Below are positions 16,112 through 25,555 of a stretch of 64,000 nt of DNA, in pieces. Under the pieces are notes generated by a model. That model saw only the letters and a program-made list of their open reading frames with translations, had not been told where the DNA came from and did not search any database. The stretch's first letter is position 1. Each line of letters starts with the position of its first letter. The translations under genes were made by a program, and so were the position numbers. Source of the stretch: Paenibacillus glycanilyticus (GTDB lineage: Bacteria; Bacillota; Bacilli; Paenibacillales; Paenibacillaceae); the NCBI RefSeq assembly GCF_030161375.1, contig NZ_BSSQ01000001.1:310001-374000 (forward strand), read 5' to 3'.

Positions 16112-17263
16112 GTGAGAGCTAGATTTATTCCTGTTATTTTGTTTTTCCTTCTCTTATTTACGCTGGTGAACGGGTATATCGGCTGGAACGGATGGGTTTA
16201 TCTATCCGCGTTGTTCGGGCTCGAACATGCCTTGCCGTACGGTATTATCGTTGGCGTCCTCTCCTTTGCCTGGCTCATCGGACGGTTCGGACAACATTCG
16301 GTTGCCCCGATTCGCCAAATTGCTTATGCGCTGAAATCGATCGGTTCCTACTGGTTTGCCGTCATGGAATACGGCCTTATTATTCTTCCGGTAGCCGATC
16401 TTATTGTCTGGCTGCTCACGCTTATGTCCGTTGCTTACAAGACGGCCGTCGTTTCCGTTGGGACCGTCACCTTTGTACTATTGGCTTCGATCCTGATCCG
16501 GGGCGCCTGGAACGCTTGGACGCCTATCGTCCGCAAATACGAGCTGACGGTTGCGAAGCAAGCCGGCCCGCTTAAGAAACTGCGAATCGGAGTTGCTTCG
16601 GATATCCATCTGGGTACCGTAGTTGGCAATAAACATCTCGGCAGGCTTGTCCGCCATATGGAAGAAATGAAGCCGGACCTTATTCTGCTCCCTGGCGACG
16701 TCATCGACGATAGCATCGACCCGTTTATCAGACGCAATATGGCTGCAACGATGAAGAACCTGAAAGCGCCGCTTGGCGTATATGCCGTCCTTGGCAATCA
16801 TGAATATATAGGCGGCCATATTAAGGAGTATATCGCGGCTATGAACGCCGTCGGCATCCGTGTTCTGCTAGACGAAAACGTGCTTGTACAAGACAGCTTC
16901 TACATCGTTGGACGCAAGGACCTTGCCGCGCGCCATAGCGATCCGGAAGGACGTCTCCCTATCGGTGAACTAATCTCGGATCTGGACAGAACAAGACCGT
17001 TAATTATGATGGACCATCAGCCTTCCGATCTGGAGCAAGCCGCGGCAAACGGCATCGACCTTTCCTTATCCGGCCATACCCACCGCGGGCAGATGGCTCC
17101 GAACCATCTGATCACAAGGCGTATTTTCGAATTAGACTGGGGCTACAAGCTGAAAGGAAGTCTTCACGCGATTGTCTCCTCGGGGTTTGGATCCTGGGGG
17201 CCGCCAATCCGTATTGGAAGCCGTTCGGAAATTATTCAAGTCGATCTTACTTTCAACCCTTAA
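16112..17263 (+). CDS. Membrane-anchored metallophosphoesterase (YkoQ/YaeI-like)
   Basis: The 383-residue protein has four predicted N-terminal membrane segments (about residues 5-140) and a calcineurin-like phosphoesterase domain. The dinuclear metal motifs are intact: ASDIHLG, GDVIDD, GNHE, MMDHQP and SGHTHRGQ. Its substrate is unknown; relatives act on phosphate esters or membrane lipids. I place the start at GTG 16112, with AAGGTG upstream, because the longer frame from GTG 16073 has no SD. It is monocistronic or cotranscribed with the next gene, 91 bp downstream. Confidence 0.82.
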   Translation: MRARFIPVILFFLLLFTLVNGYIGWNGWVYLSALFGLEHALPYGIIVGVLSFAWLIGRFGQHSVAPIRQIAYALKSIGSYWFAVMEYGLIILPVADLIVWLLTLMSVAYKTAVVSVGTVTFVLLASILIRGAWNAWTPIVRKYELTVAKQAGPLKKLRIGVASDIHLGTVVGNKHLGRLVRHMEEMKPDLILLPGDVIDDSIDPFIRRNMAATMKNLKAPLGVYAVLGNHEYIGGHIKEYIAAMNAVGIRVLLDENVLVQDSFYIVGRKDLAARHSDPEGRLPIGELISDLDRTRPLIMMDHQPSDLEQAAANGIDLSLSGHTHRGQMAPNHLITRRIFELDWGYKLKGSLHAIVSSGFGSWGPPIRIGSRSEIIQVDLTFNP

Positions 17264-17354
17264 CCAAAAACCTGCCTCATGGCATGAAACTTCATGAGCC
17301 TTACCCTCGTATAGAGTTTGCATTCAGCCCTATTCCAGGAGGGACTTCCTACAT

Positions 17355-18302
17355 ATGACAGAATCCTTATTCGATCGATTAACAGAAGCAAAGGAACGTA
17401 AATATGAGCTGGAAAAGGCCATACGCAAGCAAAGTCAATTCCGATCCAGATTAAATGAACTCGAACGGCAAATCATACGGCTGGAGGTTGATCTCGAATC
17501 CGAGCAAGCCGATGTCGATAAGCTTACGCGGATGTCCTTGACGAATCTGTTCCACACCCTTCTCCGCAGCAAGGATGAACAGCTTGAAATGGAGCGCCAG
17601 CAGGCGCTTGCAGCGGCACTCAAGCTTACGGAAGCTACGCAGGAACGCGACATGCTTAAAGACGAGATTACGCAAGCAGGCGTGACCATTACGGCCTACC
17701 AAAGCGCCGATCAGGACTACAAGAGAATTATGCTGGAACAGGAGCAAGCGCTCCGGAGCATGCCGGGGAAAGCCTCCGAGCTGCTCGCCATGGAAAATTC
17801 AGTTGCGGCCCAGCAAGTCATCGTGCGCGAATTAAACGAAGCGTTCACTGCCGGCAAACGGGTACTTGCTTCGCTTGAGCCTGCCATAGATAGTCTCGAG
17901 AAAGCGATTAACTGGGGCAACTGGGATACCTGGGGCAACGGCGGTCTTATATCTACCCATATCAAACATGAGCATATCGACGCCGCCAAATCGTCTATTT
18001 CGGCGGCGAATCATGAACTAAGAAGCTTCCAGGATGAGCTTGCGGATTTGGAACGCAGCCTGGATATCCGCATCGATATAAGCGGTCTGCTCAAATTCGG
18101 GGATTATTGGTTTGACGGACTAATTACCGACTGGATCGTGCAGAAACGGATCAAAGATACGCAGGACCGTACTTGCGAAGCGGCGCACGAGGTCAGAACG
18201 GTCGTGAAAAAGCTGCAAGCGGAATATACAACCGCGGAAGCCGCCTTAAACGGAATGACGGCAAGACGCATCGCTTGGCTGGAACAGCAGCAAACAAACT
18301 GA
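17355..18302 (+). CDS. Coiled-coil protein of unknown function
   Basis: The 315-residue soluble protein is rich in Glu, Arg, Leu and Ala with long heptad-like stretches (about residues 5-130 and 205-310), so it should form coiled coils. The middle carries a Trp-rich hydrophobic patch (INWGNWDTWGNG, then GDYWFDGLITDWIVQ). There is no signal peptide, membrane segment or known catalytic motif, and I do not recognise the family. CAGGAGGGAC precedes the ATG. It lies between the metallophosphoesterase and the convergent Bce-like permease gene. Confidence 0.75.
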   Translation: MTESLFDRLTEAKERKYELEKAIRKQSQFRSRLNELERQIIRLEVDLESEQADVDKLTRMSLTNLFHTLLRSKDEQLEMERQQALAAALKLTEATQERDMLKDEITQAGVTITAYQSADQDYKRIMLEQEQALRSMPGKASELLAMENSVAAQQVIVRELNEAFTAGKRVLASLEPAIDSLEKAINWGNWDTWGNGGLISTHIKHEHIDAAKSSISAANHELRSFQDELADLERSLDIRIDISGLLKFGDYWFDGLITDWIVQKRIKDTQDRTCEAAHEVRTVVKKLQAEYTTAEAALNGMTARRIAWLEQQQTN

Positions 18303-18320
18303 AACTAAAAACAGCTCAAG

Positions 18321-18352
18321 AAAAAACGGCCGGCGCCTTAAGCGCTGGCCGT
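18321..18352 (-). terminator. Terminator overlapping the end of the Bce-type permease gene
   Basis: ACGGCCAGCGC and GGCGCCGGCCGT arms on the minus strand enclose TTAA and are followed by TTTTTTC. The permease stop codon (TAA at 18338-18340) falls in the loop. Confidence 0.8.
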
Positions 18353-20266
18353 TCCTCTATTCAAACCTTTCGTATAGCTCATGCTTGCGAGCAAGAAATA
18401 GATCGTCTGCATAACGACGAAGATCCCGATAATGACAAGCGAATACAGCCACACGCTGGACGCCATCAAGCCGTCAAGCGCCTTCATCGCAAATAACGCA
18501 TGAATGGTGCCGATCAAACATGGCAGATAGAAAATAATGCCGATCTGCGTCACTGTTATTTTTCGAATTTCCTGCTTGGTCATCCCGATTCGTTTCAAGG
18601 CGTTAAATTGCGCCTGGTCTTCCTGAAGTTCGGTAAACATTTTGAAATAAATCAAACTACCGGATGCGATAAAGAACAACAAACTAATGAACAAACCAAT
18701 AAACAAAGTGAGAGAGCTTGTTTCCTTCATATTGGCAAAGCTATCTGCCCGATGTCGGTCCATTTGTCCTACGAGATCCTTCGATACATCCAGCTTCTTA
18801 AGTGCGGGGCCGGCATTCTCCCAATCCTTCACTTCATACCCGTACCATACAAGCTGGTCGTTCTCGGGTACGCCCGCAAGCATTTGTTTATAATTGCCGT
18901 CATCCATAATGACCGTCATCCAGTTCATATCCGTCTGGTTCATGACGCTGTCGGACAAGACGGAGGCTACCTTATAATCAAAAGCTTTGCCATTCACCGT
19001 CCCTTGGAAGCGTTCAATAGGCGGGTTGAAAGATCCCGGCATCGCTACCGTGTCCGGCTTCAAATGAAGCTTCTTTTTCCCCTGCGCTGCCGCCAGACGG
19101 TTATAGTCGGATACCGAAATCATCATCGTGCCCGGACTATAATCGATATTGTGCCCATTGCTCCTCGTCAGCTTAACAGCCTCAACGCTCGCCACACTTA
19201 CAATCTTCTCGTCCGTAACCGGGAACCCTTCCGATCGAAGCGTGGCCTTCATCTTGTCCGGATCAATAACGGCATGACTTTGCAGTCCCTTCTCCAATAC
19301 CGCAATCGAATAAGGATAATACTGAAAAATCTGCTTCTTGGCACTAACCTGCATCAGATAAAAGGTGCCTGACGCCGTCAGGATGACAGCGCTCATGATC
19401 GATACCATAAACAAAATACGCGCGTTATCCTTCAGCTTATACCCAAGCTGCGAAAGGACAACCATATTCGTCCTGTTGTAGAAGACGGAATGGCGCTTCT
19501 GCAGAAACCGAATAAGCAGTACGCTGAATTGCGTAAACAGAAAATACGTCCCGATCGTAACCGTCACTAATATAAGAATAGCCATATAGAAGAAATTGTA
19601 CGAATCAAGCAGCAGCGCCATCGTATAACCGGAGCCTAGCGATACCAGCGCCAGTCCGACTAGCCATGGAGAGAACAACAGCTCTCCCTTTGGTTTGCGG
19701 CCTGCCTTAAACAGTTCGACCAACTCGACTTTGCCGATGCGCAGGGAAGTTAGAACCGCGATTGCAACAAACAACACAAAGAAACCGATCCCGGTTATCC
19801 CGAGAGACTTAAGCGGTACCGCAAAAGGAATCGGATCCGACACCTTAAGAAAGACCGACAAAGCCATAAAAAACAGCTTGCTGAATAACATGCCAAGCCC
19901 GATCCCCACGCCTATGGATAACAAGGCGAGCGCAATGCTTTCATAGATAACAAGCTTTCTAAGCTGAGCTTTGGTCATCCCGAATAAGGACAACAGACCA
20001 AATTCCTGCTTGCGCGTTTTGAGAAAAGCAGAGTTGGAATACAGCACGAACAAGAACGAGAAGATACCGATAATATAAAGGCAGAACATCATTCCTCTTC
20101 TCACCTTGGCGGCCTGCTCAATATGTCCGTTTACGACATCCGGATGAAAGATAAACGAAGAGTACATATAAAAGATCAATACGGAAAATACGCAGCTGAG
20201 GAAAAAGGCACTGTAAGAACGCCAATTGCCTTTCATGTTGCTAAGCGCGAGCGAACGGAACGTCAT
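18338..20266 (-). CDS. BceB-type ABC transporter permease (FtsX family)
   Basis: The 642-residue membrane protein is the permease of a Bce-type peptide-antibiotic detoxification and sensing system. It has ten predicted membrane segments in the BceB layout, with a large extracellular domain between segments 7 and 8 (about residues 310-510), the part that recognises peptide antibiotics or their lipid-bound targets. FtsX-like blocks flank it. The start ATG at 20266 follows GGGAGGTAA and overlaps the ATPase gene by 26 bp; the longer frame would run far into that gene. The peptide sensed is unknown. Confidence 0.88.
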   Translation of the reverse strand: MTFRSLALSNMKGNWRSYSAFFLSCVFSVLIFYMYSSFIFHPDVVNGHIEQAAKVRRGMMFCLYIIGIFSFLFVLYSNSAFLKTRKQEFGLLSLFGMTKAQLRKLVIYESIALALLSIGVGIGLGMLFSKLFFMALSVFLKVSDPIPFAVPLKSLGITGIGFFVLFVAIAVLTSLRIGKVELVELFKAGRKPKGELLFSPWLVGLALVSLGSGYTMALLLDSYNFFYMAILILVTVTIGTYFLFTQFSVLLIRFLQKRHSVFYNRTNMVVLSQLGYKLKDNARILFMVSIMSAVILTASGTFYLMQVSAKKQIFQYYPYSIAVLEKGLQSHAVIDPDKMKATLRSEGFPVTDEKIVSVASVEAVKLTRSNGHNIDYSPGTMMISVSDYNRLAAAQGKKKLHLKPDTVAMPGSFNPPIERFQGTVNGKAFDYKVASVLSDSVMNQTDMNWMTVIMDDGNYKQMLAGVPENDQLVWYGYEVKDWENAGPALKKLDVSKDLVGQMDRHRADSFANMKETSSLTLFIGLFISLLFFIASGSLIYFKMFTELQEDQAQFNALKRIGMTKQEIRKITVTQIGIIFYLPCLIGTIHALFAMKALDGLMASSVWLYSLVIIGIFVVMQTIYFLLASMSYTKGLNRGTASA

Positions 20267-21017
20267 CGAAATTACCTCCCAGTACACTAAGCGCATCCAG
20301 AATCTGCTGGAAAAAGGCTTGCCGGTTTGTTCCTCTCCGGATTTCGGAGAACAACTTGCCGTCTTTAATAAACACAATGCGCTCGCAATAACTTGCGGAG
20401 AACGGATCATGCGTCACCATTAACACCGTAGCCCGCAAACGTTCATTCATATCCTTCAGCGCATCCATAACATCCTTGGCCGCTTTGGAATCCAGGTTGC
20501 CGGTAAGTTCGTCAGCGAGCACAAGCGCCGGCTGATGAATGATTGCCCGGGCAATAGCGGCCCGTTGCTTCTGACCGCCGGACACTTCATAAGTACGCTT
20601 GTCCAAGATCCCTTCGATATTAAGCAGGATAGCAAGCGGCTTCAGCTTCTCCTCAATGACACGCGGGGCGGCCCCTTCCAATACAAGCGGTAAAATGATG
20701 TTTTCCTTAATGGTCATCGTATCCAGCAGGTTGAAATCCTGGAACACAAAGCCTAGTTCTCTGCGCCGGAACAACGCCAGCTTCTTGTCGCTCAGCTTCC
20801 CCGGCTGCACGCCGTTTATTTCAAGTTCTCCCGATGTCGGACGGTCAATAGTGGCAAGCAGATTAAGAAGAGTTGTTTTCCCGCTTCCCGACGGTCCCAT
20901 AACGCCAACAAACTCGCCGGCCTCAATATTGAGATCAATATCCTCCAACGCACGGTAGGATATATTCCCTTTCGAATGATAAACCTTGCCAATCCCTTTC
21001 GTTCGCAAAACGCTCAT
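20241..21017 (-). CDS. BceA-type ABC transporter ATP-binding protein
   Basis: The 258-residue ATPase drives the adjacent BceB-like permease. It shows Walker A GPSGSGKTTLLN, Q-loop FVFQDFNLLD, signature EVSGGQKQRAAIARA and Walker B LVLADELTGNLDS with the H-loop VTHDP. Usual family members have DEPT; here DELT. The start ATG at 21017 has GAAGGAG 8 nt upstream. The four genes from the response regulator to the permease are in one direction on the minus strand, with a 136-bp gap before this gene that may hold a separate promoter for the transporter, as in other Bce systems. Confidence 0.9.
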   Translation of the reverse strand: MSVLRTKGIGKVYHSKGNISYRALEDIDLNIEAGEFVGVMGPSGSGKTTLLNLLATIDRPTSGELEINGVQPGKLSDKKLALFRRRELGFVFQDFNLLDTMTIKENIILPLVLEGAAPRVIEEKLKPLAILLNIEGILDKRTYEVSGGQKQRAAIARAIIHQPALVLADELTGNLDSKAAKDVMDALKDMNERLRATVLMVTHDPFSASYCERIVFIKDGKLFSEIRRGTNRQAFFQQILDALSVLGGNFDDVPFARA

Positions 21018-21153
21018 CGTATTAGTCTCCTTCACTCGCAAAAGCTCGTTTTCATGATTATGGACTCAGTATAGCCTCTCGAGCCGTGTTGAACCCATCG
21101 ATTTACCTTTCAATTGGAGGTTGGGAACCTTACGATTTTGTCATGTTTAGCGT

Positions 21154-22215
21154 TTAACGGAGCAAATGGATTCCTTCGGGTTGAAACTTGACCGTTACTG
21201 TCGTTCCAATACCCGCTTCCGATTCGACATCCAGTTCATGGCCCAGGCGACCGCATACTTGCTTGGCCAGATAAAGCCCCATGCCCGTCGACTCTTCAAC
21301 GGCACGTCCATTTTCCCCCGTAAAAAAAGGATCAAAAATTCGTGGCAAATCATGCGCCTCAATACCAATTCCTTCATCTATAACCAACAGCCTGACGCTG
21401 CTCAAATCCTTCTCCTGCTCAATGCGGACGATAAGCTTTTTGGACCCGGGCTTGCGCTTGGAATATTTGATAGCGTTGCCGATCAGCTGGTTCAATATAA
21501 AAGTCAGCCATTTCTCATCCGTTTCGACAACCGCTTCCCCTTCGATCTTCGGAAAGATCGAATGGCGGATGCAGAGCTGCTTATGGGCATTAATGACGCG
21601 ACGGGCCGTTTCCTGAAGCGGAATCGATCGGAGATGCAGGTCAAATTCCATCTTGTCGAGTCTTGCCGTATGGAGCATCATATCGAGCCCTCTTGTCATC
21701 CTGCCCGCCTCTTCGCGAATGCTCTGCAGCCTGTCCGAATCGGCTTGGGCGGAGCCGCCTTCCTGCAGCGCCTCCTGAACTAGCAAATCAATGACCGAAA
21801 CGGGCGTCTTCATATGGTGCACCCATTGCAGAACAAAATGATTATGTTGCTCCTGCTGCCTGCGATATTGGCTTAAATCCGTCAAATAAGCGCCATATTG
21901 CGCAGCCAGCAGCCGCTGCACAGCAATCTGCTCCGTCGTTACCCCTGCGGTTACCACCATGGAGGCTTTGAGCTCCGACCCGCCGGCAATCGCCTCGTGA
22001 AGCTGTTTATAGTACCTTCTCTGCCGTAAATAATCGACCGTTAAGCCAACTACAAGCAGGAAAGCGGCTACTTCGACAAAATAGTAGACAAGGCCGGCAT
22101 CCGCTTCCTTCTCATACCTTAGCTTGTCCAGCGCAAACATCGCCGAGGCTAACGCCATGCCTAATAGATAAGTTACGATTAGAACTTTGCGATCCCATAA
22201 ATACGAACGGATCAT
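21154..22215 (-). CDS. BceS-type intramembrane-sensing histidine kinase
   Basis: The 353-residue kinase has two N-terminal membrane segments (about residues 12-30 and 42-60) with almost no extracellular loop, typical of kinases that sense through their ABC transporter partner. The phospho-acceptor His is in QWVHHMKTPVSVIDLL. The ATP-binding domain has N (LNQLIGNAIKYS), G1 (VIDEGIGIEAHD) and G2 (STGMGLYLAKQ) boxes. It overlaps the response regulator gene by ATGA. Confidence 0.9.
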   Translation of the reverse strand: MIRSYLWDRKVLIVTYLLGMALASAMFALDKLRYEKEADAGLVYYFVEVAAFLLVVGLTVDYLRQRRYYKQLHEAIAGGSELKASMVVTAGVTTEQIAVQRLLAAQYGAYLTDLSQYRRQQEQHNHFVLQWVHHMKTPVSVIDLLVQEALQEGGSAQADSDRLQSIREEAGRMTRGLDMMLHTARLDKMEFDLHLRSIPLQETARRVINAHKQLCIRHSIFPKIEGEAVVETDEKWLTFILNQLIGNAIKYSKRKPGSKKLIVRIEQEKDLSSVRLLVIDEGIGIEAHDLPRIFDPFFTGENGRAVEESTGMGLYLAKQVCGRLGHELDVESEAGIGTTVTVKFQPEGIHLLR

Positions 22216-22922
22216 GCTCTAACCTCCCGCAATGCCTCCGCATTAAGCCTGTAGCCTTGCCCGCGAACCGTCTCGATCGCTTTGTTGACCCCGACCTCCT
22301 CAAGCTTCTTCCGAAGCCGGGTTACGTTAACCGTCAACGTATTGTCATCCACGAACTGCACATCATCCCATAACGATTCCAGCAGCTGTTCCCTCGCGAC
22401 AATCTCGTCCGGCCTTTTTAGAAAAGCTTCTGCCAGCAGACGTTCGTTCTTCGTTAATTCCGTCCGTTGCCCTCTCCAATCCAGCTCATTGCGGCTCAAA
22501 TTCAAACGCAAGCCATACAGCTCCAGTTCTGCAGAAGACGCCGAAGCTGCCGCGTATTCCCCGTATGCGCGCCTTAACGCGCCCTTCACCTTCGCGAGCA
22601 GCAGATCCAAATGAATCGGCTTAGGAAGATAGTCATCTCCACCGTTCTCGATAGCCATGACCTGGTCCATCTCCCCTTCGCGGGCGGAGATAAACAGAAT
22701 CGGGACGTTTGACCGCGTACGAATTTGTCTGCACCAATAAAATCCGTCATAATACGGCAAATTGATATCGAGCAATACAAGATGCGGTTCAAACGCCGTA
22801 AATTCAAGCATAAGCTCCTTGAAATTATCCGCTCGTTTCGCCTCAAATTCGTATTTCTCCATCGTGGATTTCAATACCGCGCCTATCTTGTCATCGTCCT
22901 CGACGATAAATATCCGATACAT
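22212..22922 (-). CDS. BceR-type response regulator (OmpR family)
   Basis: The 236-residue regulator has a receiver domain with the acidic pair EDDD (about residue 9), phospho-acceptor Asp in VLLDINLPYYDG, and Lys in YLPKPI, followed by a winged-helix DNA-binding domain ending DNTLTVNVTRLRKKLEEVG and GQGYRL. It would activate its own transporter genes when the kinase senses peptide antibiotics. The ATG at 22922 follows GGGAGGAA; an earlier in-frame ATG at 22952 has no SD. Confidence 0.92.
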   Translation of the reverse strand: MYRIFIVEDDDKIGAVLKSTMEKYEFEAKRADNFKELMLEFTAFEPHLVLLDINLPYYDGFYWCRQIRTRSNVPILFISAREGEMDQVMAIENGGDDYLPKPIHLDLLLAKVKGALRRAYGEYAAASASSAELELYGLRLNLSRNELDWRGQRTELTKNERLLAEAFLKRPDEIVAREQLLESLWDDVQFVDDNTLTVNVTRLRKKLEEVGVNKAIETVRGQGYRLNAEALREVRA

Positions 22923-23009
22923 CTCGACATTCCTCCCGGTACCATCATACACCTTAATATATGGATCCTTTTGTTAAAAAATCATGTAAACAGAATAACA
23001 ATACGGTCA

Positions 23010-23059
23010 TTTTCAATCAAATTAACAAAATCATTACAATTTCTAAATAATGGGATAAT
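23010..23059 (+). promoter_or_regulatory. Candidate PHO box and promoter upstream of the propeller-pst genes
   Basis: TTTTCA (23010-23015), TTAACA (23022-23027) and ATTACA (23033-23038) are spaced by 11-12 bp, like the TTAACA-type repeats bound by PhoP in Bacillus. A GATAAT box (23054-23059) follows, with no good -35, as is usual for PhoP-activated promoters. The gap from 22923 to 23203 holds nothing else I can identify. Confidence 0.4.
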
Positions 23060-23203
23060 AATCCGCTGTTATTCTAATTTTGCTTCCGAAATAGTTCCGA
23101 CGAGGCTTGCGGGGGGAAGAAATTAAGACTTGTCATACATACCGGCGAAGGGCCGTCGGACCTAGTCAACTCATTCGAAAATAAGAAAGGTGACGAACTA
23201 CAA

Positions 23204-24535
23204 ATGAAAAAAGCAGTAGTCATTTCCGTGCTCGCAACAGCAATCGGCGCATCAGCAGTTACTCCTGTAATGGCGCAATCGGCCGTACAATCGGCACAAG
23301 CGGTACAAGTTGGTTCGACAACAGTCTCCATCAACGGCAAAGCTGTCGCAATCCGCACGATTAACGCGCAAGGCGTAACGCTTGCTTCCGTACGCGACCT
23401 GGCGAAAGCGCTCGAAGCTTCGCTAAACGTATCCCGCAGCACAATTACCGTTCAGCTTAACCACAATATCGCGCAAGTACAAGATGCGGTTACGGTTAAC
23501 GGTACAGCTTTTGTTGAGCCTGTAAGCTTCCTTACAAAGCTGGGTGTTGGCTACTCGAACGGCAACATCACTTCGATCAAGTTTCTTGAGAACGTAGACC
23601 AAGTAACTTGGGTAAATGCTTCGAAGCTGATCGTATCGAAATCCGGCGATACTGGCCGCGAAGATTATCTGGTTGATGCTGCGACAGGCAAAAATGAACT
23701 TCTGCTTACTTCTTCCGATACTTCTGAACTGATCGTTTCCCCTGACGGTTCGAAAGCCGCTTATTCGAATGAAGACGGCACAGTAAACGTTATTGATCTG
23801 AGCACGAAACAATCGACGCAAGTTAGCGCAGATACATCGATTAAGAATGAGATGGTATTCTCCGCTGACGGCAGCTCGATCTTCTTCTTCCAAGGCGACA
23901 AGAACTCCGTGATCTGCAAACTCAGCCTTGCTGACGGCAGCGTAACGAAAATTCTTGAAGATAAAGTTGACTACAAAGCAAACCTTGCCGTATCGGCTGA
24001 CGGCACAAAAGTAGCTTACCTCCAAATCAAACAACCGGTTGTTAAGAATGACGCTACCGACGTAAGCAAAGACGATGTAACCATCGATCCAACTGGCACA
24101 GAAACGCAAGCTTACTTCTACGACTCGGCTAAAAACGATAACAAACCTGTTCAATTAACGAAGGACACAAGCGACAAAGCGTTCTTGGAACTGTCCGCTG
24201 ACGGTTCGAAAGCTTACTTCGTTAGCATTAACGACGATGCAGCAGGCAGCGTAGCTTCGGTAGATACGGCTTCTCTGGAAGCAGCTAGCGTATTCAGCGC
24301 TGAAGACGTATTCCAAATGAACCAAGCTGACGGCAAACTGATCGTATTGACTGCAAAAGGCGATGCAAACAGCATTAGCGCGATTGATCCTGCTACAGGT
24401 ACTGCAAGCAAACTGTACGGCGTTTCTGACGCAGTATCCGAGCTGATTGTATCGGGCAAAGGCGATATCGCGGCTATCAGCAACGGCCAAGTAGCTGTGC
24501 CTGTGAACGGCAAATTCACGACCATTACTCGCTAA
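23204..24535 (+). CDS. Secreted beta-propeller protein with copper-amine-oxidase-like N-terminal domain
   Basis: The 443-residue protein has a signal peptide (MKKAVVISVLATAIGASAVTP, cleavage after about VMAQS). A copper amine oxidase N-terminal-like domain follows (about residues 35-110: VSINGKAVAIRTINAQGVTLASVRDLAKALEA), a surface domain common in Paenibacillus. The rest is built of TolB/WD40-like repeats, each with an SPDGSKAAY- or SADGTKVAY-type motif (about residues 180, 225, 265, 330), forming a propeller. GAAAGGTGAC precedes the ATG. It lies 65 bp before pstS on the same strand, so it may be expressed with the phosphate genes. Ligand and role are unknown. Confidence 0.8.
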   Translation: MKKAVVISVLATAIGASAVTPVMAQSAVQSAQAVQVGSTTVSINGKAVAIRTINAQGVTLASVRDLAKALEASLNVSRSTITVQLNHNIAQVQDAVTVNGTAFVEPVSFLTKLGVGYSNGNITSIKFLENVDQVTWVNASKLIVSKSGDTGREDYLVDAATGKNELLLTSSDTSELIVSPDGSKAAYSNEDGTVNVIDLSTKQSTQVSADTSIKNEMVFSADGSSIFFFQGDKNSVICKLSLADGSVTKILEDKVDYKANLAVSADGTKVAYLQIKQPVVKNDATDVSKDDVTIDPTGTETQAYFYDSAKNDNKPVQLTKDTSDKAFLELSADGSKAYFVSINDDAAGSVASVDTASLEAASVFSAEDVFQMNQADGKLIVLTAKGDANSISAIDPATGTASKLYGVSDAVSELIVSGKGDIAAISNGQVAVPVNGKFTTITR

Positions 24536-24600
24536 TACAAATAAAATTCAAGCTCATGCTTACGACAGCATGAACCATCATTTTAGGAGGATTATAACAA

Positions 24601-25467
24601 ATGAAACTGAAATGGCTCAAAGTGGCTACGGTAGCCGCTCTTATCGCAACAGTTGGCTTTGGTTCCGTACAAGCCCCAACAAAAACAGAAGCAGCTAGCA
24701 AGCTGTCCGGCAAAATCGTAATCAATGGTTCTTCCGCTCTTCTCCCGCTGACTCTTCAAGCGGCTAACGAGTTCAAAAAGCTGAATCCGAAAGTTAAAAT
24801 CTCCGCTTCGGCAGCCGGTTCGATCACTGGTCCACAATCCGTGCGCAAAGGTATCGCTGATATCGGCGCTGTTGACTGGGATGCTACGAAAGCCGTTCCT
24901 GGCTTCGAAGCTTTCACTGGTCAAGTAGCTAGCAAAGTAGCGGTTACTCCATTCGCTGCCGTCGTTAACAAAAGCGTTACCGCAACAAACCTGACAACAA
25001 AACAATTGCAAGATATCTTCTCCGGCAAAGTAACCAACTGGAAAGAAGTTGGCGGTAAAGATGCTGCGATCATCGTCGTTAACCGTGCTTTCGGCTCCGG
25101 CACGCGCGTTAACTTCCAACAAAAAGCTCTGATGGGTACTGACTTCATGACTAAAGGCTCCAACTACAAAGAAGTCAAAACAAGCGGCGACATGAAAACG
25201 GCTGTTGAATCTACGCCAGGCGCTATCGGTTACCTCGATTTCGCTTACATCACTACAAAAATGACTGGCGTAAGCATCAACGGCGTTGCCCCAACCGTAG
25301 ACAACGTAATCAACGGTAAATACAAAGTCTGGGGTTACGGCTACTATATGACTAAAGGCCAACCTACTGGCGTTGTTAAAGAATTCATCAGCTATATCCA
25401 AAGCGCTAAGTTCCAGAACGGATCGCTGAAAAAGCTGAAGTTCATCCCGCTTTCCGCAATGAAATAA
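24601..25467 (+). CDS. pstS: Phosphate ABC transporter substrate-binding protein PstS, not a lipoprotein
   Basis: The 288-residue binding protein delivers phosphate to PstCA. The fold shows PstS hallmarks: INGSSALLPL, then SAAGSITGPQSVRKGIADIGAVDWD, and RAFGSGTRVNFQQKAL. The signal peptide (to about TEAAS, residue 33) lacks the lipobox Cys found in most Gram-positive PstS proteins, and the mature protein has no Cys at all, so membrane retention must be by another route or the protein is released. AGGAGGATTATAAC precedes the ATG. pstC and pstA follow. Confidence 0.88.
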   Translation: MKLKWLKVATVAALIATVGFGSVQAPTKTEAASKLSGKIVINGSSALLPLTLQAANEFKKLNPKVKISASAAGSITGPQSVRKGIADIGAVDWDATKAVPGFEAFTGQVASKVAVTPFAAVVNKSVTATNLTTKQLQDIFSGKVTNWKEVGGKDAAIIVVNRAFGSGTRVNFQQKALMGTDFMTKGSNYKEVKTSGDMKTAVESTPGAIGYLDFAYITTKMTGVSINGVAPTVDNVINGKYKVWGYGYYMTKGQPTGVVKEFISYIQSAKFQNGSLKKLKFIPLSAMK

Positions 25468-25555
25468 TTCAGGTCAATCGAATATTGGTAACGGCGGCCG
25501 TCTTTCGCGAAGCGACAAGGCGGCTGCTTGCTACCGAAGGAGCCGATCAATAAAT

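Noticed and set aside
24556..24600. A further short-hairpin copy before pstS (ATGCTTACGACAGCAT, then TTTTAGGAGG)
   Set aside because: It shares GCTTACGA and the SD context, but lacks the GAATT/AATTC arms; similarity may be chance.
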